From assembly GCF_000439375.1 (NCBI RefSeq), contig NZ_ATMI01000005.1, forward strand, positions 1-64,000: 64,000 nt of DNA, written 5' to 3'. Numbering within the stretch: the stretch's first letter is position 1; every line of letters begins with the position of its first letter. Positions 55,447 through 64,000 of this stretch are shown one piece after another. Both the position numbers and the translations under genes were made by a program. This DNA comes from Tatumella saanichensis (GTDB lineage: Bacteria > Pseudomonadota > Gammaproteobacteria > Enterobacterales > Enterobacteriaceae). Below the pieces are notes generated by a model. That model saw only the letters and a program-made list of their open reading frames with translations. It searched no databases and was not told the DNA's origin.

Positions 55447-57255
55447 TCATAATAAGATTTTTTCTGCCTCAGCAGCACTACTCTGTCCGCGATAGACCTG
55501 ATGATCATAGTTGTAAATATCAGTGCGGAACTGCGCGTCACCATCACTGCTCACCCAGGCCGACAGGTAGTAAAGATTGACTGGTACACGGTGACGGATC
55601 GGGATATAACGGGTATCCCCTTGTTGGATCACTGATGCCACTCGGCTATTATCCCAACCGACTTCCTGTAGTAGGATATCGGCCAGTTGTGAGGCTTTAT
55701 TGATCCTGACACAACCGGAACTCATCGCCCGAATATCCCGCTCAAATAACATATGATTAGGGGTGTCATGCAGATAAATCGCATCCGAACTCGGCATATT
55801 AAATTTATAACGCCCCAGTGCACTCTGCGGGCCTGGTGCCTGACGTACTCGATACGGGAAACTGGCTGGGTTCACCGTTGCCCAATCGATACTCTGCGGA
55901 TTGATCACCTGTGCATTGGCGCTCCAGTCAGACAATAGTGTGAAACCATGCTGCTGTAGCCAATTCGGGTCTTTCTTGGCTTTAGGCACGATATCTTCTT
56001 TCACCAAGCTAGTGGGTGGATTCCACGGTGGATTAAGCACCACACTGTTGAGGGCACTGCGCATCAGCGGTGTTTTACGATCCGGCCGTCCAACAATGAC
56101 CCGAGAGCTGAGGATAGTCTGCCCCTGCTCGTAATAGTTAAGTGCGAAATCAGGGATATTGACCATGATACCGTTATGCATATCATCCGGTAGCAGACGC
56201 AGACGCTGCATGTTCAATGCCAGTAAGCCAGCGCGTATGCGTGGCGTCACATTCAGCCAGTCACGAGTGCGTGGCCCAATGACGCCATCAGACGCTAGCC
56301 CCTGACAGTGCTGAAAGCGTTTCACCGCTTCCACCAGGTCCGCAGAATAGACATTGGCTGGATTAACCGTACTGTCTGCCAGCGGCATACCGCTGCTATT
56401 AGCAGTGCTAGGCGCAGTATTATTGGTCTGTGGATGCAGCATACTGCCTTGACTCACCGTGCCACCCTGTGGGTCAGCGGCCGTCATCGGCGCTGATGAA
56501 GTGGTTTGCAGCGGTGGCGGGGTTGCTGAGGCGCTCAGCATTCCCGAACGCACCAAAATATCGCGCAGTACCGGCACCTCCGGACTAACATCTCCTGGGC
56601 GCAGTGAGCCGCGCGCGGTGAGTTGCGGCCAGTGCTGGTGATCTGCCAGTATTTTTTTTAGGGCTACCTGCATCGGCCGATAAAGCGGATGATTTGGCAC
56701 CAGTGAAGCGATAAAAGCATCAAGCTGATGTTGGGTCAGCGACGATTGCCAGCGGTTGATCATTCCTTGTGCGGGCAGTGCCAAGGTGTAAGGGGTGTCG
56801 CTGTAAAGCCACGTTTCCCCTTTCTGCGGAACCTCAGTCACAAACTGTAAATAACCGAGCATCGCATCCGACAGTACCAGATCTTTCTGCTGAGAAGTCA
56901 GATCACGACGAGATAATGCATTGAGCCATTGCCCGAAACGGGGCTGAACACCAGAAAGAGCAACTTCAGCCAGTTGTTGCTCGAAATGGCTGACTGCTGA
57001 AGGGTCTTGCCACATTGCACGAAAACGACCGTAGTGATATAGGGCGGCCAATTCTGCAGAATAATTGAGCGTGACACTGGCCGGTAAAGAATCTGCTACT
57101 TGACGGAAATTTTGTCCCCTTTCTACTGTCTCAGTATTATGCAATGCCGAAGCATGATTGCTGAGCGGTTGAGCAGCCAGCGGTAAACTGGCCAGCAATA
57201 ACGATACTCCGCATAGCATCGCGGCGGGTTTTAATTTACGCCCGTTATACAACAT
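55447..57255 (-). CDS. ldtD: LdtD (YcbB), L,D-transpeptidase
   Basis: Read from the ATG at 57253-57255 with an AGGAGG site, the protein has 602 residues (615 in E. coli). An N-terminal signal or anchor (residues 10-30) is followed by a scaffold domain, a PG_binding_1 peptidoglycan-binding domain (FQHCQGLASDGVIGPRTRDW, about 320-345) and the YkuD catalytic domain with HDTPNHMLF and the catalytic cysteine in MSSGCVRINKAS. It makes meso-DAP to meso-DAP crosslinks. Between about residues 245 and 310 lies a linker of P, T, S, Q and N. A start 12 codons upstream is possible but has no comparable site. Confidence 0.95.
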   Translation of the reverse strand: MLYNGRKLKPAAMLCGVSLLLASLPLAAQPLSNHASALHNTETVERGQNFRQVADSLPASVTLNYSAELAALYHYGRFRAMWQDPSAVSHFEQQLAEVALSGVQPRFGQWLNALSRRDLTSQQKDLVLSDAMLGYLQFVTEVPQKGETWLYSDTPYTLALPAQGMINRWQSSLTQHQLDAFIASLVPNHPLYRPMQVALKKILADHQHWPQLTARGSLRPGDVSPEVPVLRDILVRSGMLSASATPPPLQTTSSAPMTAADPQGGTVSQGSMLHPQTNNTAPSTANSSGMPLADSTVNPANVYSADLVEAVKRFQHCQGLASDGVIGPRTRDWLNVTPRIRAGLLALNMQRLRLLPDDMHNGIMVNIPDFALNYYEQGQTILSSRVIVGRPDRKTPLMRSALNSVVLNPPWNPPTSLVKEDIVPKAKKDPNWLQQHGFTLLSDWSANAQVINPQSIDWATVNPASFPYRVRQAPGPQSALGRYKFNMPSSDAIYLHDTPNHMLFERDIRAMSSGCVRINKASQLADILLQEVGWDNSRVASVIQQGDTRYIPIRHRVPVNLYYLSAWVSSDGDAQFRTDIYNYDHQVYRGQSSAAEAEKILL

Positions 57256-57338
57256 CCCTGCCTCCTGATCTCTTACCGTAAGCAACAACATTAGCTCAGT
57301 TTTATTATTTTCACACCGTTACTCTTGCTGAAAACAAT

Positions 57339-57373
57339 AAAACGGTATTTGCGTAAAGACAAATACCGTTTTA
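57339..57373. terminator. Terminator downstream of mukB
   Basis: AAAACGGTATTTG pairs with CAAATACCGTTTT around a short loop, 29 bp beyond the mukB stop. The long AT-rich perfect stem can work in both directions. Confidence 0.8.
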
Positions 57374-57401
57374 TGTCATTCAATTACTGTTTCAACACCA
57401 G

Positions 57402-60400
57402 TCAGTATCCACCACTGTCACCTAGCGACCGGCTGTCGGAAGTAGACTCTGGTACAAAGCCCCGCAGACCGACCACATGGACATGTTCGGTGTTGTTCAC
57501 CACTTTACGCACCAACTTGTAGGTGGTGCCTTTTTCCGGACTGATATTTTCCGGTGCCGCGATCACTAACTGCATGTCCAAGCGTTCACAGAGTTCAAAC
57601 AGCGTAGCAATGGAACGACCATCCAGACGTGCAGCTTCGTCAAGGAACAACAAGCGGCATGGAGAAATATCTTTGCCGCGCAGGCGACGCGACTCTTCCT
57701 CCCAGCTCTGTACTACCATCACCAGAATCGACATCCCAGTACCGATAGCCTCTCCGGTAGAAAGTGCCCCACTCTCGGCTCTTAACCAGCCATCCGATCC
57801 ACGGTTAACCTCAACTTCCATTTCTAAGTAGTTGCGGTAATCCAGCAGCTCTTCACCGATCACCTGTGGGGTGCGCTGTCCCATATCGATGTGCGGGTTC
57901 AAACGCTGGTACAGTTTTGCCAGTGCTTCCGAGAAGGTCAGTCGCGGACTGGTGAACAGATCCTGGTGCTCATGGTCACTGGCCAGTGTCTCCAGTAACA
58001 CCGAGTGCGCTTCACGGACATTCACGTTCAGACGGACACTGTTGACCTGTCCAAAGCTAACCCCCTGCAATCCTTGGTTAAGCTGCCGGATACGGTTTTG
58101 CTCACGCTGAATGGTTTTGCGAATAATGTTGGCCGCACTACGAGAACTGATGGCCAAATGTTTTTCACGGGCAGTCAGCTCTTCCGTCAGACGGTTCAGT
58201 TCAATCTCCATCTGCTCAATCGCTTCTACCGGGTCATCGGTACGGATGATATCTTGGCGGATACGCTCACGCAGATGCTGGTAAACCGCGATAAAGAAGC
58301 GGATTTTTCGCTCTGGATACTTCGGATCTTCTGACAGACGCAATACATCGCGCAGATGCTCGTTATCTGCCACGGCAAGTCGCAGAGCACCCAGCGCTTT
58401 ATCTGACATAGAACGTAGCTCATCGCCACTTAAGTAGGCCAGTTCACGTCGGTGCAGGCGGCGCTCAATACCGTTATCTTTCACTAAACGCATCACGGTA
58501 CACCAGCCCGCTTTGGCACTGACGACCTGCTCACGCTGTTGAGCGTAATCGCGCTCCAGCTTACGCAAGCGCTTCTGCAACGAATCCATTTCCGCTTCAG
58601 AGAAGGAGATCTGTTTTTCCAGCTGATTAGTGCGCGCACGGTTACGACTCAGGGCTTCATACAGTTCATCACGACGGGCTTTGGCACGCTCTTCGGCACG
58701 AACATCCGCAGTGACGCCAATAGCCTGCATCTCCTGATGCAACTCTTTAAGCATATCTTGACGGGCATCATAGGCACTTTTCAGGGAGGCCAGCAGCTGT
58801 GAATACTGGGTCAGCATGCCCTGATGTTCACGAAGACGTTCACGGGCACGGGCACGCTCACTTTCAGCCTGCTCTAATTGTTGGCGTAACTTATGGCTCA
58901 AGTCACTGTTGCCGTCCAACATGGTGGCCGAACCGGTGTAGCTGAAGTGCGAACGGCGCTGGATCACTTCGGTCAGGGCAAACGACTGCTGACGGTATTC
59001 ACGCTGTTTCTGCTGGGCAGTCTGGTAGTCGGCCTGTAGCTGCTGGTGCTGCTGCGGATCGTTTTGCAAGGCTGACAGCACAGGTTCCAATTTATGAATA
59101 CGCGCGGCATGCTGGTGCAGGAAACGGGAAGCTTCCTGCGCCTCTTCAACCTGTTCACGGATCTCTTCACAGCGATCTGCCAGCGTGTCATCCAGCAATA
59201 GGCTGATACGTGGCAACAGACGGTTTAGCCGAGCAACACCTTCTTTAGCAATCTCAAATTGCTGACGCTGCTGCTGAGTCTCGGTTTCATGCTGATTAAG
59301 CTTACGCTCAATCTCAAAACGTTGGCCGTTAAGTTCACGGATCTGCTGTTCAGGATCCTGCTCAAAGGCAATCGCCAGATGGCTGCCGATAAAGCGACTG
59401 AATGATTGATGCAGACGTTGGGTCTTCTGCACATCGAACGACAGGGTGGCATAGTTTTCAGCCAGCTTATCGCGCTCGCTGTACAGCAACTCCAGCTGAT
59501 TCTCGCGGGCAGCACGGCCAAATAGCGGCACTTTCGGGAAACGGGAATAACGCCACTGACGCTCAGCGACCTTAACAATTACTGCCCCTTCCAGCTCATC
59601 GACACTGAAAACACTGTCATCGAAGGACTGTGGGTCCCCTTCAATCAGATACAGGTCTTCAGGACAGTCTTCAAGTCCGGCCAGTTGTTCCTGAACCAGG
59701 GAAAGATCCGGAACCACAATGGCGTGACGAGACGGCCCGTATAACGCCGAGAAGTAAGGGGCATCGTCCAGGGTGACATCGTCATAAATTTCAGATAACA
59801 GTACTCCACCGAAACGTTCCGCTAGCTGATTAAGGCGGGCATCTTCCGCACCACCCGGCTGGCTAAGACGTTCTATCTGTGCTTCAGTCTCACGTTTACG
59901 GGCTGCCACGCTATCACGTTCCACCGTGGTTTCACGTTCGCGCTCTAGCAACTGCTGCATATAACTGGTCACTTCCTGAGAACTGGTCAGCGGCTGACCC
60001 GTCTGCTCGCTCAGTTGGGTGAGGATTTCCTGAGCAGCCAACCAGTGAGGGGCTTTACCGGTCAATAGGGTAATTTTCTCACGGATCTGCGTCAGTTGCT
60101 GGCGTAAGGTTAAGCGCTGCTCACCGGCATTGGAAACTTCGTCGGACAGGGAGGCAATCTGTGCTTCCAGTTCCCGGTGTAAGCTTTCCAACTCTTCAGC
60201 ATCGTACTGCTGGCCTTGGCTCTTGCAGAAGTCGGCAAATAAACGCTCTGCATCATGTTGTTCACGCAGACGCTGTTCCAGCTCAGACAAACGTAAGCGT
60301 AACGAAGGTAACTGATCCGCATAATGGCGCTGATCAGCCGCTTCCCGCAGAATATCGCGTCCCACCTGCCACGCTTCATGACGGCTAACTGGACCGGCAA

Positions 60401-61853
60401 TTTGCGTGACCAGGGATAACGCCTGTTCAAACTGACTGTGTGCTGCCTCAGCAACGCTCAGTTTCTGCTCCATTGCTAGTAACTGACCGGTGGCTTCTTC
60501 TTCACGGGCAGCAAAACGCGCCTGCCACTCCTCAGCACTGTCGATGGACAGGTCAGGAATGCCACAGAGTTCACGGGCGCGGGTTAACGCCTGGATCGCC
60601 TGTTGGTACTGGATGGCGCGGGTCTGCTGGACATCCAGCGCCTGCTGGAAATCTGCCAACTGGTTTTTCAGCTCATCCACTTCCAGTTCCGCATCTTCCA
60701 ACCGCTGCTGGTTCTCTTCGTGGACCTCTTCACTTTCGGCCACCACTTCCTGCTGCTCTTCCAGCCGGTAAGTCAGGTCTTCCAGTTCGCTTTCGTAACG
60801 GGTAATTTTTTCTTGCTGACGGACAGCGGTCTGTACTAGGGTCAGATGATCGCTGGCAGCTTGGTAGTCCGCTTCCTGATCTGCCTCAGAATGACGGATC
60901 TCTGCCAATTCGCGGGCCATTTCAATGTGGCGGTACTGACCAGAGGCTAGCTCCTGCCGTCCGGTGAATAGCTCTTTGCGTAACTGCAGAGCCTCATCCA
61001 GATGCGTGCGTCGTTCGTTGGCGTGTCGCATGTAGTCAGCCGCTACATAGTCGGTCGCTTCGGTGATCAGATGCTTAAACAGATTACGATCTGACTGAGT
61101 AACACGGATCGCTTCTAGGGTCATGCGGTTTTCACGCAAGGCGGATTCCATATCTTGGAACGCCTTCCGTACCCCACCGTTTTCCGGTAACAAATAGTCA
61201 CGCAGAGAACGGGTAATGGCACTGGAGATCCCGCCGTACAGAGAGGCTTCGATCAGTCGATAGAACTTGCTGCGATCTCCCTGTGAGCGCAGGCGACGGG
61301 CCACAATACCCTGTTCAAACATCATGCTGTGGTAATCAGTGACCGAGTTGTACTGGCGGAAACTGATCCCTTCTTGGGCTTCGAGACGCTCTTTGACTTC
61401 GTTCAGCGACAGGACTTTTGCCTGACGGCTATTAACGATTTCGGTCAGCAATTCGGTTGGGTTCACCTCTGGCGGCACATCGTGCAGACTGAAGGGTTTG
61501 ATATCGACTTTTTTATCACGGCCAGTGATCTGCTGTAGGCGCACACCGGTCACCACTCGCTGGCCGCGGGAGTTGATCACATCCAGTACCGAGTAACAGA
61601 CGCCAGGACGCAGCTTACCGTGCAGACCTTTATCACGCGATCCGCTGGTGGCACCAGCTTCGGTGGTGTTACGGAAATGCAGTAAGGTCAGGTCCGGGAT
61701 CAAGGCAGTAATAAAGGCCGCCATAGTGGTGGACTTACCGGCACCATTACCACCGGATAAGGTAGTGACCATATTATCAAGGTCAAAGGTGCGGGCAAAA
61801 AAACCGTTCCAGTTGATCAACGTCAGCGAACGAAACTTTCCACGTTCAATCAT
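57402..61853 (-). CDS. mukB: MukB, SMC-like condensin ATPase
   Basis: A 1483-residue protein (1486 in E. coli). The N-terminal head has Walker [10 protein letters not shown] (residues 34-42). Long coiled coils occupy about 235-650 and 790-1120 around a hinge (about 650-780). The C-terminal head has the signature LSTGEAIG and Walker [13 protein letters not shown]. With MukE and MukF it folds and separates the chromosome. Its start overlaps mukE by 4 bp. The C-terminal 20 residues are rich in S, D and G and vary in the family. Confidence 0.98.
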   Translation of the reverse strand: MIERGKFRSLTLINWNGFFARTFDLDNMVTTLSGGNGAGKSTTMAAFITALIPDLTLLHFRNTTEAGATSGSRDKGLHGKLRPGVCYSVLDVINSRGQRVVTGVRLQQITGRDKKVDIKPFSLHDVPPEVNPTELLTEIVNSRQAKVLSLNEVKERLEAQEGISFRQYNSVTDYHSMMFEQGIVARRLRSQGDRSKFYRLIEASLYGGISSAITRSLRDYLLPENGGVRKAFQDMESALRENRMTLEAIRVTQSDRNLFKHLITEATDYVAADYMRHANERRTHLDEALQLRKELFTGRQELASGQYRHIEMARELAEIRHSEADQEADYQAASDHLTLVQTAVRQQEKITRYESELEDLTYRLEEQQEVVAESEEVHEENQQRLEDAELEVDELKNQLADFQQALDVQQTRAIQYQQAIQALTRARELCGIPDLSIDSAEEWQARFAAREEEATGQLLAMEQKLSVAEAAHSQFEQALSLVTQIAGPVSRHEAWQVGRDILREAADQRHYADQLPSLRLRLSELEQRLREQHDAERLFADFCKSQGQQYDAEELESLHRELEAQIASLSDEVSNAGEQRLTLRQQLTQIREKITLLTGKAPHWLAAQEILTQLSEQTGQPLTSSQEVTSYMQQLLERERETTVERDSVAARKRETEAQIERLSQPGGAEDARLNQLAERFGGVLLSEIYDDVTLDDAPYFSALYGPSRHAIVVPDLSLVQEQLAGLEDCPEDLYLIEGDPQSFDDSVFSVDELEGAVIVKVAERQWRYSRFPKVPLFGRAARENQLELLYSERDKLAENYATLSFDVQKTQRLHQSFSRFIGSHLAIAFEQDPEQQIRELNGQRFEIERKLNQHETETQQQRQQFEIAKEGVARLNRLLPRISLLLDDTLADRCEEIREQVEEAQEASRFLHQHAARIHKLEPVLSALQNDPQQHQQLQADYQTAQQKQREYRQQSFALTEVIQRRSHFSYTGSATMLDGNSDLSHKLRQQLEQAESERARARERLREHQGMLTQYSQLLASLKSAYDARQDMLKELHQEMQAIGVTADVRAEERAKARRDELYEALSRNRARTNQLEKQISFSEAEMDSLQKRLRKLERDYAQQREQVVSAKAGWCTVMRLVKDNGIERRLHRRELAYLSGDELRSMSDKALGALRLAVADNEHLRDVLRLSEDPKYPERKIRFFIAVYQHLRERIRQDIIRTDDPVEAIEQMEIELNRLTEELTAREKHLAISSRSAANIIRKTIQREQNRIRQLNQGLQGVSFGQVNSVRLNVNVREAHSVLLETLASDHEHQDLFTSPRLTFSEALAKLYQRLNPHIDMGQRTPQVIGEELLDYRNYLEMEVEVNRGSDGWLRAESGALSTGEAIGTGMSILVMVVQSWEEESRRLRGKDISPCRLLFLDEAARLDGRSIATLFELCERLDMQLVIAAPENISPEKGTTYKLVRKVVNNTEHVHVVGLRGFVPESTSDSRSLGDSGGY

Positions 61854-62584
61854 TCCTCGTCTTCCTCCCCGCTTTCTGCGGCATCATCGCTGAATTGTTC
61901 ATGCTGTGCCTCCGTGCTGTCTGACGCCGTCTCAGGGGTGGCTTCCAGGGAAACCCCTTCACCGTCACGGATCAAACGTAATTGTGCTTCGCGGGGTTCA
62001 TCGCCGCTGCGCACTTCTGCTCCGAAACGGAACACCGATTCCATAATGCGGAATTTACTGCTGTCATGGCCCATAAACCAGACCATGCCTAAGCGGCGGA
62101 GGCGGTTCAGTGAGGCTCGGACTTTTTCCTGCAATTTTGTACGATCCAGGTCTGAGCCGGTAGAACGTTGGTTAACGAAACGCAGCAAACGGCTCTCATC
62201 CGCCAGCGACAGCAACTCATCGTAAAGTTCCTGCTGGGTAAAAATCCCTTCGTTGGCTAAACGCTCTGGGCTGAGGTAGAGATAACAGAGGATCTTACCG
62301 ACCATCATATCCAGCTCTGACAGTACCGACCGGGAGATCAACGTCGTCGAACGCGGACGCAGATAGAAAAAACCCTCTGGGGCACGGATTAATTCCACAT
62401 GATAGCGCGCATAAAACTCTTCAAGCTCGCTCTGGAAATCCATCAAAAACGCATGGTTATCTAACTCTTCAAACCCAATATGTCGTCCTGCACGTAACTG
62501 GCTGTCAAGCGCCGGAAATACGGGGTTTGCTAATGCCTGTGCCAGCTTAAGCGGCATCACTTGTTCAATATTTGTCAATGACAT
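61850..62584 (-). CDS. mukE: MukE, condensin kite subunit
   Basis: Read from the ATG at 62582-62584 the protein has 244 residues and begins [20 protein letters not shown], as in E. coli MukE (234). It contains [20 protein letters not shown] and [20 protein letters not shown], the winged-helix (kite) core that binds MukF. The C-terminus is an acidic tail. A start 9 codons upstream exists but lies deeper in mukF. It overlaps mukF by 20 bp and mukB by 4 bp. Confidence 0.96.
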   Translation of the reverse strand: MSLTNIEQVMPLKLAQALANPVFPALDSQLRAGRHIGFEELDNHAFLMDFQSELEEFYARYHVELIRAPEGFFYLRPRSTTLISRSVLSELDMMVGKILCYLYLSPERLANEGIFTQQELYDELLSLADESRLLRFVNQRSTGSDLDRTKLQEKVRASLNRLRRLGMVWFMGHDSSKFRIMESVFRFGAEVRSGDEPREAQLRLIRDGEGVSLEATPETASDSTEAQHEQFSDDAAESGEEDEE

Positions 62585-63887
62585 GTGCCTGCACCCTGGC
62601 TCCGTAATCATTAATAGTCTGCCACTCAGCAGGTAAACCTGCTAAGTCAGCTTCTGAAACACCTAAGCGCACCGCCTGGTCTATCACAATACGTGCCACA
62701 TCAAAGTGTCGGGCACGGGGGTATTGCGCCAGATATTCACGCATCACCGTGGCCAGGTTAAGGGGTAGCGACTGCTGTTTATAGACCCTCAGTGCCTCTT
62801 CAATCATGGCCGCTAGCTGCTCTCTGATTTCGTTAAATTCTTCAAATTCCAATTCTGTCGGCAATTCCCCAGTGACTTCATCCTGCCGCAAGGTCATCTC
62901 TTCATCACGAGTATCAATCAGACGTTCCGCACTCGCATAAGTTAGCGCCCAAGGTGCATCAAAGTATCCTTGAATTGACTGGCGAAGACGTTGCGCAAAG
63001 ACACGGTTTTTATCCATGTCAATGGCGGTACGGATGAATTTATGCACGTGGCGATCATAACCGATCCATAAGTCGATCGCCTGCTGTCCCCAACTGGTGA
63101 TCCGGTCCAATTTATTCTGCAGATCGAACACCAGTTTATCGACGAAATGCAGATCCGGGCTGTTAAGGGTGGCATCTTGGATCCGCAGCAAGTTCGCCTG
63201 CAGCTTATCTCCCGCCGCCTCGAGGGTATCCTGCAGTTCACGCAGCGTCCCCGATGTTTCCGATAATAGCAGTTCACAGCTGGAAATCGCCGCCCGCCAG
63301 TCTTTATTCAACAGTGCTGCAATATCCTGTTTGACACTCTGCTGCTGTTCATCCATCGAACGCTGTGTTAGGTCAATACTGTCAAAAATTTCAGCCACCG
63401 AATACTTCAACGGGGCAAAGACGTTGCGCTGCCAGTGAAATTCATCGCCGTTTTCTTCTGCTGCATCGGCAGCCCGTTTAAGTTCATTGGCAACGATGGA
63501 TAACTGCATTGATAAACGCAGGGTCGAAAATTCACGCTGACGAATGTAGTAATCAGTAATACCGATCCCAAGCGGAGTCAGACGATAGATGGCCAACCCG
63601 TCCGTCTGTTCACTGGTAAAACGGTTCAGTAAGCGCTGTCGTACCAGATCATTGATGGCATTATTGGCACGGACCTGAACCGTTTCGCTGGTCTGATCAA
63701 AGGCAGTACTGACATGGCGGAAACCGTCGGTCAGTTCACCTTCGGTCAACTCGCCATCCATCCGCTCGCCATTCAATGTCGCAATCGTCAGCAGGAAAGC
63801 CAGACGTTCCGCGGGCAGCGATAAGGAAAAGTCGCTTTTACGGGCCCAGGAGACCAGCTCCGGGATCGTCTGGGAAAAATCACTCAT
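62565..63887 (-). CDS. mukF: MukF, condensin kleisin subunit
   Basis: The 440-residue kleisin has the length of E. coli MukF. It begins [20 protein letters not shown], has a winged-helix dimerisation domain (residues 1-120), a helical middle, and a C-terminal part ending [18 protein letters not shown] that contacts MukB. It links MukB heads and calls in MukE. Its ATG overlaps the TGA of cmoM (ATGA). Confidence 0.98.
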   Translation of the reverse strand: MSDFSQTIPELVSWARKSDFSLSLPAERLAFLLTIATLNGERMDGELTEGELTDGFRHVSTAFDQTSETVQVRANNAINDLVRQRLLNRFTSEQTDGLAIYRLTPLGIGITDYYIRQREFSTLRLSMQLSIVANELKRAADAAEENGDEFHWQRNVFAPLKYSVAEIFDSIDLTQRSMDEQQQSVKQDIAALLNKDWRAAISSCELLLSETSGTLRELQDTLEAAGDKLQANLLRIQDATLNSPDLHFVDKLVFDLQNKLDRITSWGQQAIDLWIGYDRHVHKFIRTAIDMDKNRVFAQRLRQSIQGYFDAPWALTYASAERLIDTRDEEMTLRQDEVTGELPTELEFEEFNEIREQLAAMIEEALRVYKQQSLPLNLATVMREYLAQYPRARHFDVARIVIDQAVRLGVSEADLAGLPAEWQTINDYGARVQAHVIDKY

Positions 63888-64000
63888 AATTGATCCTTCT
63901 GCAGTGGTTTACGCGCAGTGACGTGAATATAGCGTCCCAAGCTCAGGTAAGGTTCCTGACGACTGAAGCGCCTTTCCATTTCAAGGATCCCGTCAAAGCC
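63884..64000 (-). CDS. cmoM: CmoM (SmtA), tRNA (5-carboxymethoxyuridine) methyltransferase, C-terminal part, runs off the right edge
   Basis: The last 38 codons and the TGA of a gene that continues beyond the window. The translation ends ...[19 protein letters not shown] followed by PLQKDQL, matching the end of E. coli CmoM (formerly SmtA). CmoM methylates cmo5U34 to mcmo5U34 in wobble positions of several tRNAs. It is the first gene of the cmoM-mukF-mukE-mukB operon, joined to mukF by ATGA. Confidence 0.88.
   Translation of the reverse strand, partial: GFDGILEMERRFSRQEPYLSLGRYIHVTARKPLQKDQL

Noticed and set aside
57523-61893. Several plus-strand frames of 80-120 codons opposite mukB
   Set aside because: They are antisense shadows of the long mukB coding sequence with no independent support.

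Overview
The window is a chromosomal segment of a gammaproteobacterium of the order Enterobacterales. Protein sequences and gene order (uvrC-pgsA-tRNA; tusE-yccX-rlmI-hspQ-yccT-mgsA-helD-yccF-yccS-sxy-sulA-ompA-matP-ycbZ-fabA-rmf-pqiCBA-uup-rlmL-ycbX-zapC-pyrD-pepN-pncB-asnS-ompF-aspC-gloC-mepK-ldtD-mukBEF-cmoM) match the E. coli K-12 region near 21-23 min. The OmpA and housekeeping proteins look closest to the Erwiniaceae (Pantoea/Erwinia/Tatumella type). That placement is inferred from memory of sequences, not from a tree.

Left end (1-10.2 kb, accessory). A vgrG gene of a type VI secretion system runs off the left edge. It is followed by about 1.7 kb without a recognisable gene, an EmrE-type multidrug pump, a sugar-porter MFS transporter with a LacI-type operator upstream, an isolated family 9 glycosyltransferase, and the Fur-controlled efeUOB iron uptake operon. 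EfeU there carries a large C-terminal extension.

Junction (10.2-19.3 kb). tRNA-Leu(UAA) and tRNA-Cys(GCA) are separated from tRNA-Gly(GCC) by 870 bp, although in E. coli the three form one compact operon. pgsA and uvrC follow, but uvrY, which normally precedes uvrC, is absent next to yecF. cycA, an EamA transporter, an Agp-type phosphatase with an unusual disordered tail, and two tandem tRNA-Ser(UGA) genes complete this part. In E. coli terms the map jumps here from about 43 min to about 22 min.

Core block (19.3-64 kb). This is dense, conserved housekeeping DNA: tRNA thiolation (tusE), rRNA methylation (rlmI, rlmL), methylglyoxal synthesis, DNA repair and division control (helD, sulA with a LexA box, zapC), outer membrane proteins (ompA, ompF), Ter macrodomain organisation (matP), fatty acid synthesis (fabA), ribosome hibernation (rmf), lipid transport (pqiABC), pyrimidine and NAD synthesis (pyrD, pncB), translation (asnS), amino acid metabolism (aspC), LD-crosslink peptidoglycan enzymes (mepK, ldtD) and the MukBEF condensin operon with cmoM, which runs off the right edge. 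yccU is missing between hspQ and yccT. I see no prophage, CRISPR array or intact insertion sequence. I found no clearly new multi-gene system; the most unusual items are the Agp tail, the extended EfeU, the loss of uvrY, the split tRNA operon and the covarying duplicate tRNA-Ser genes.
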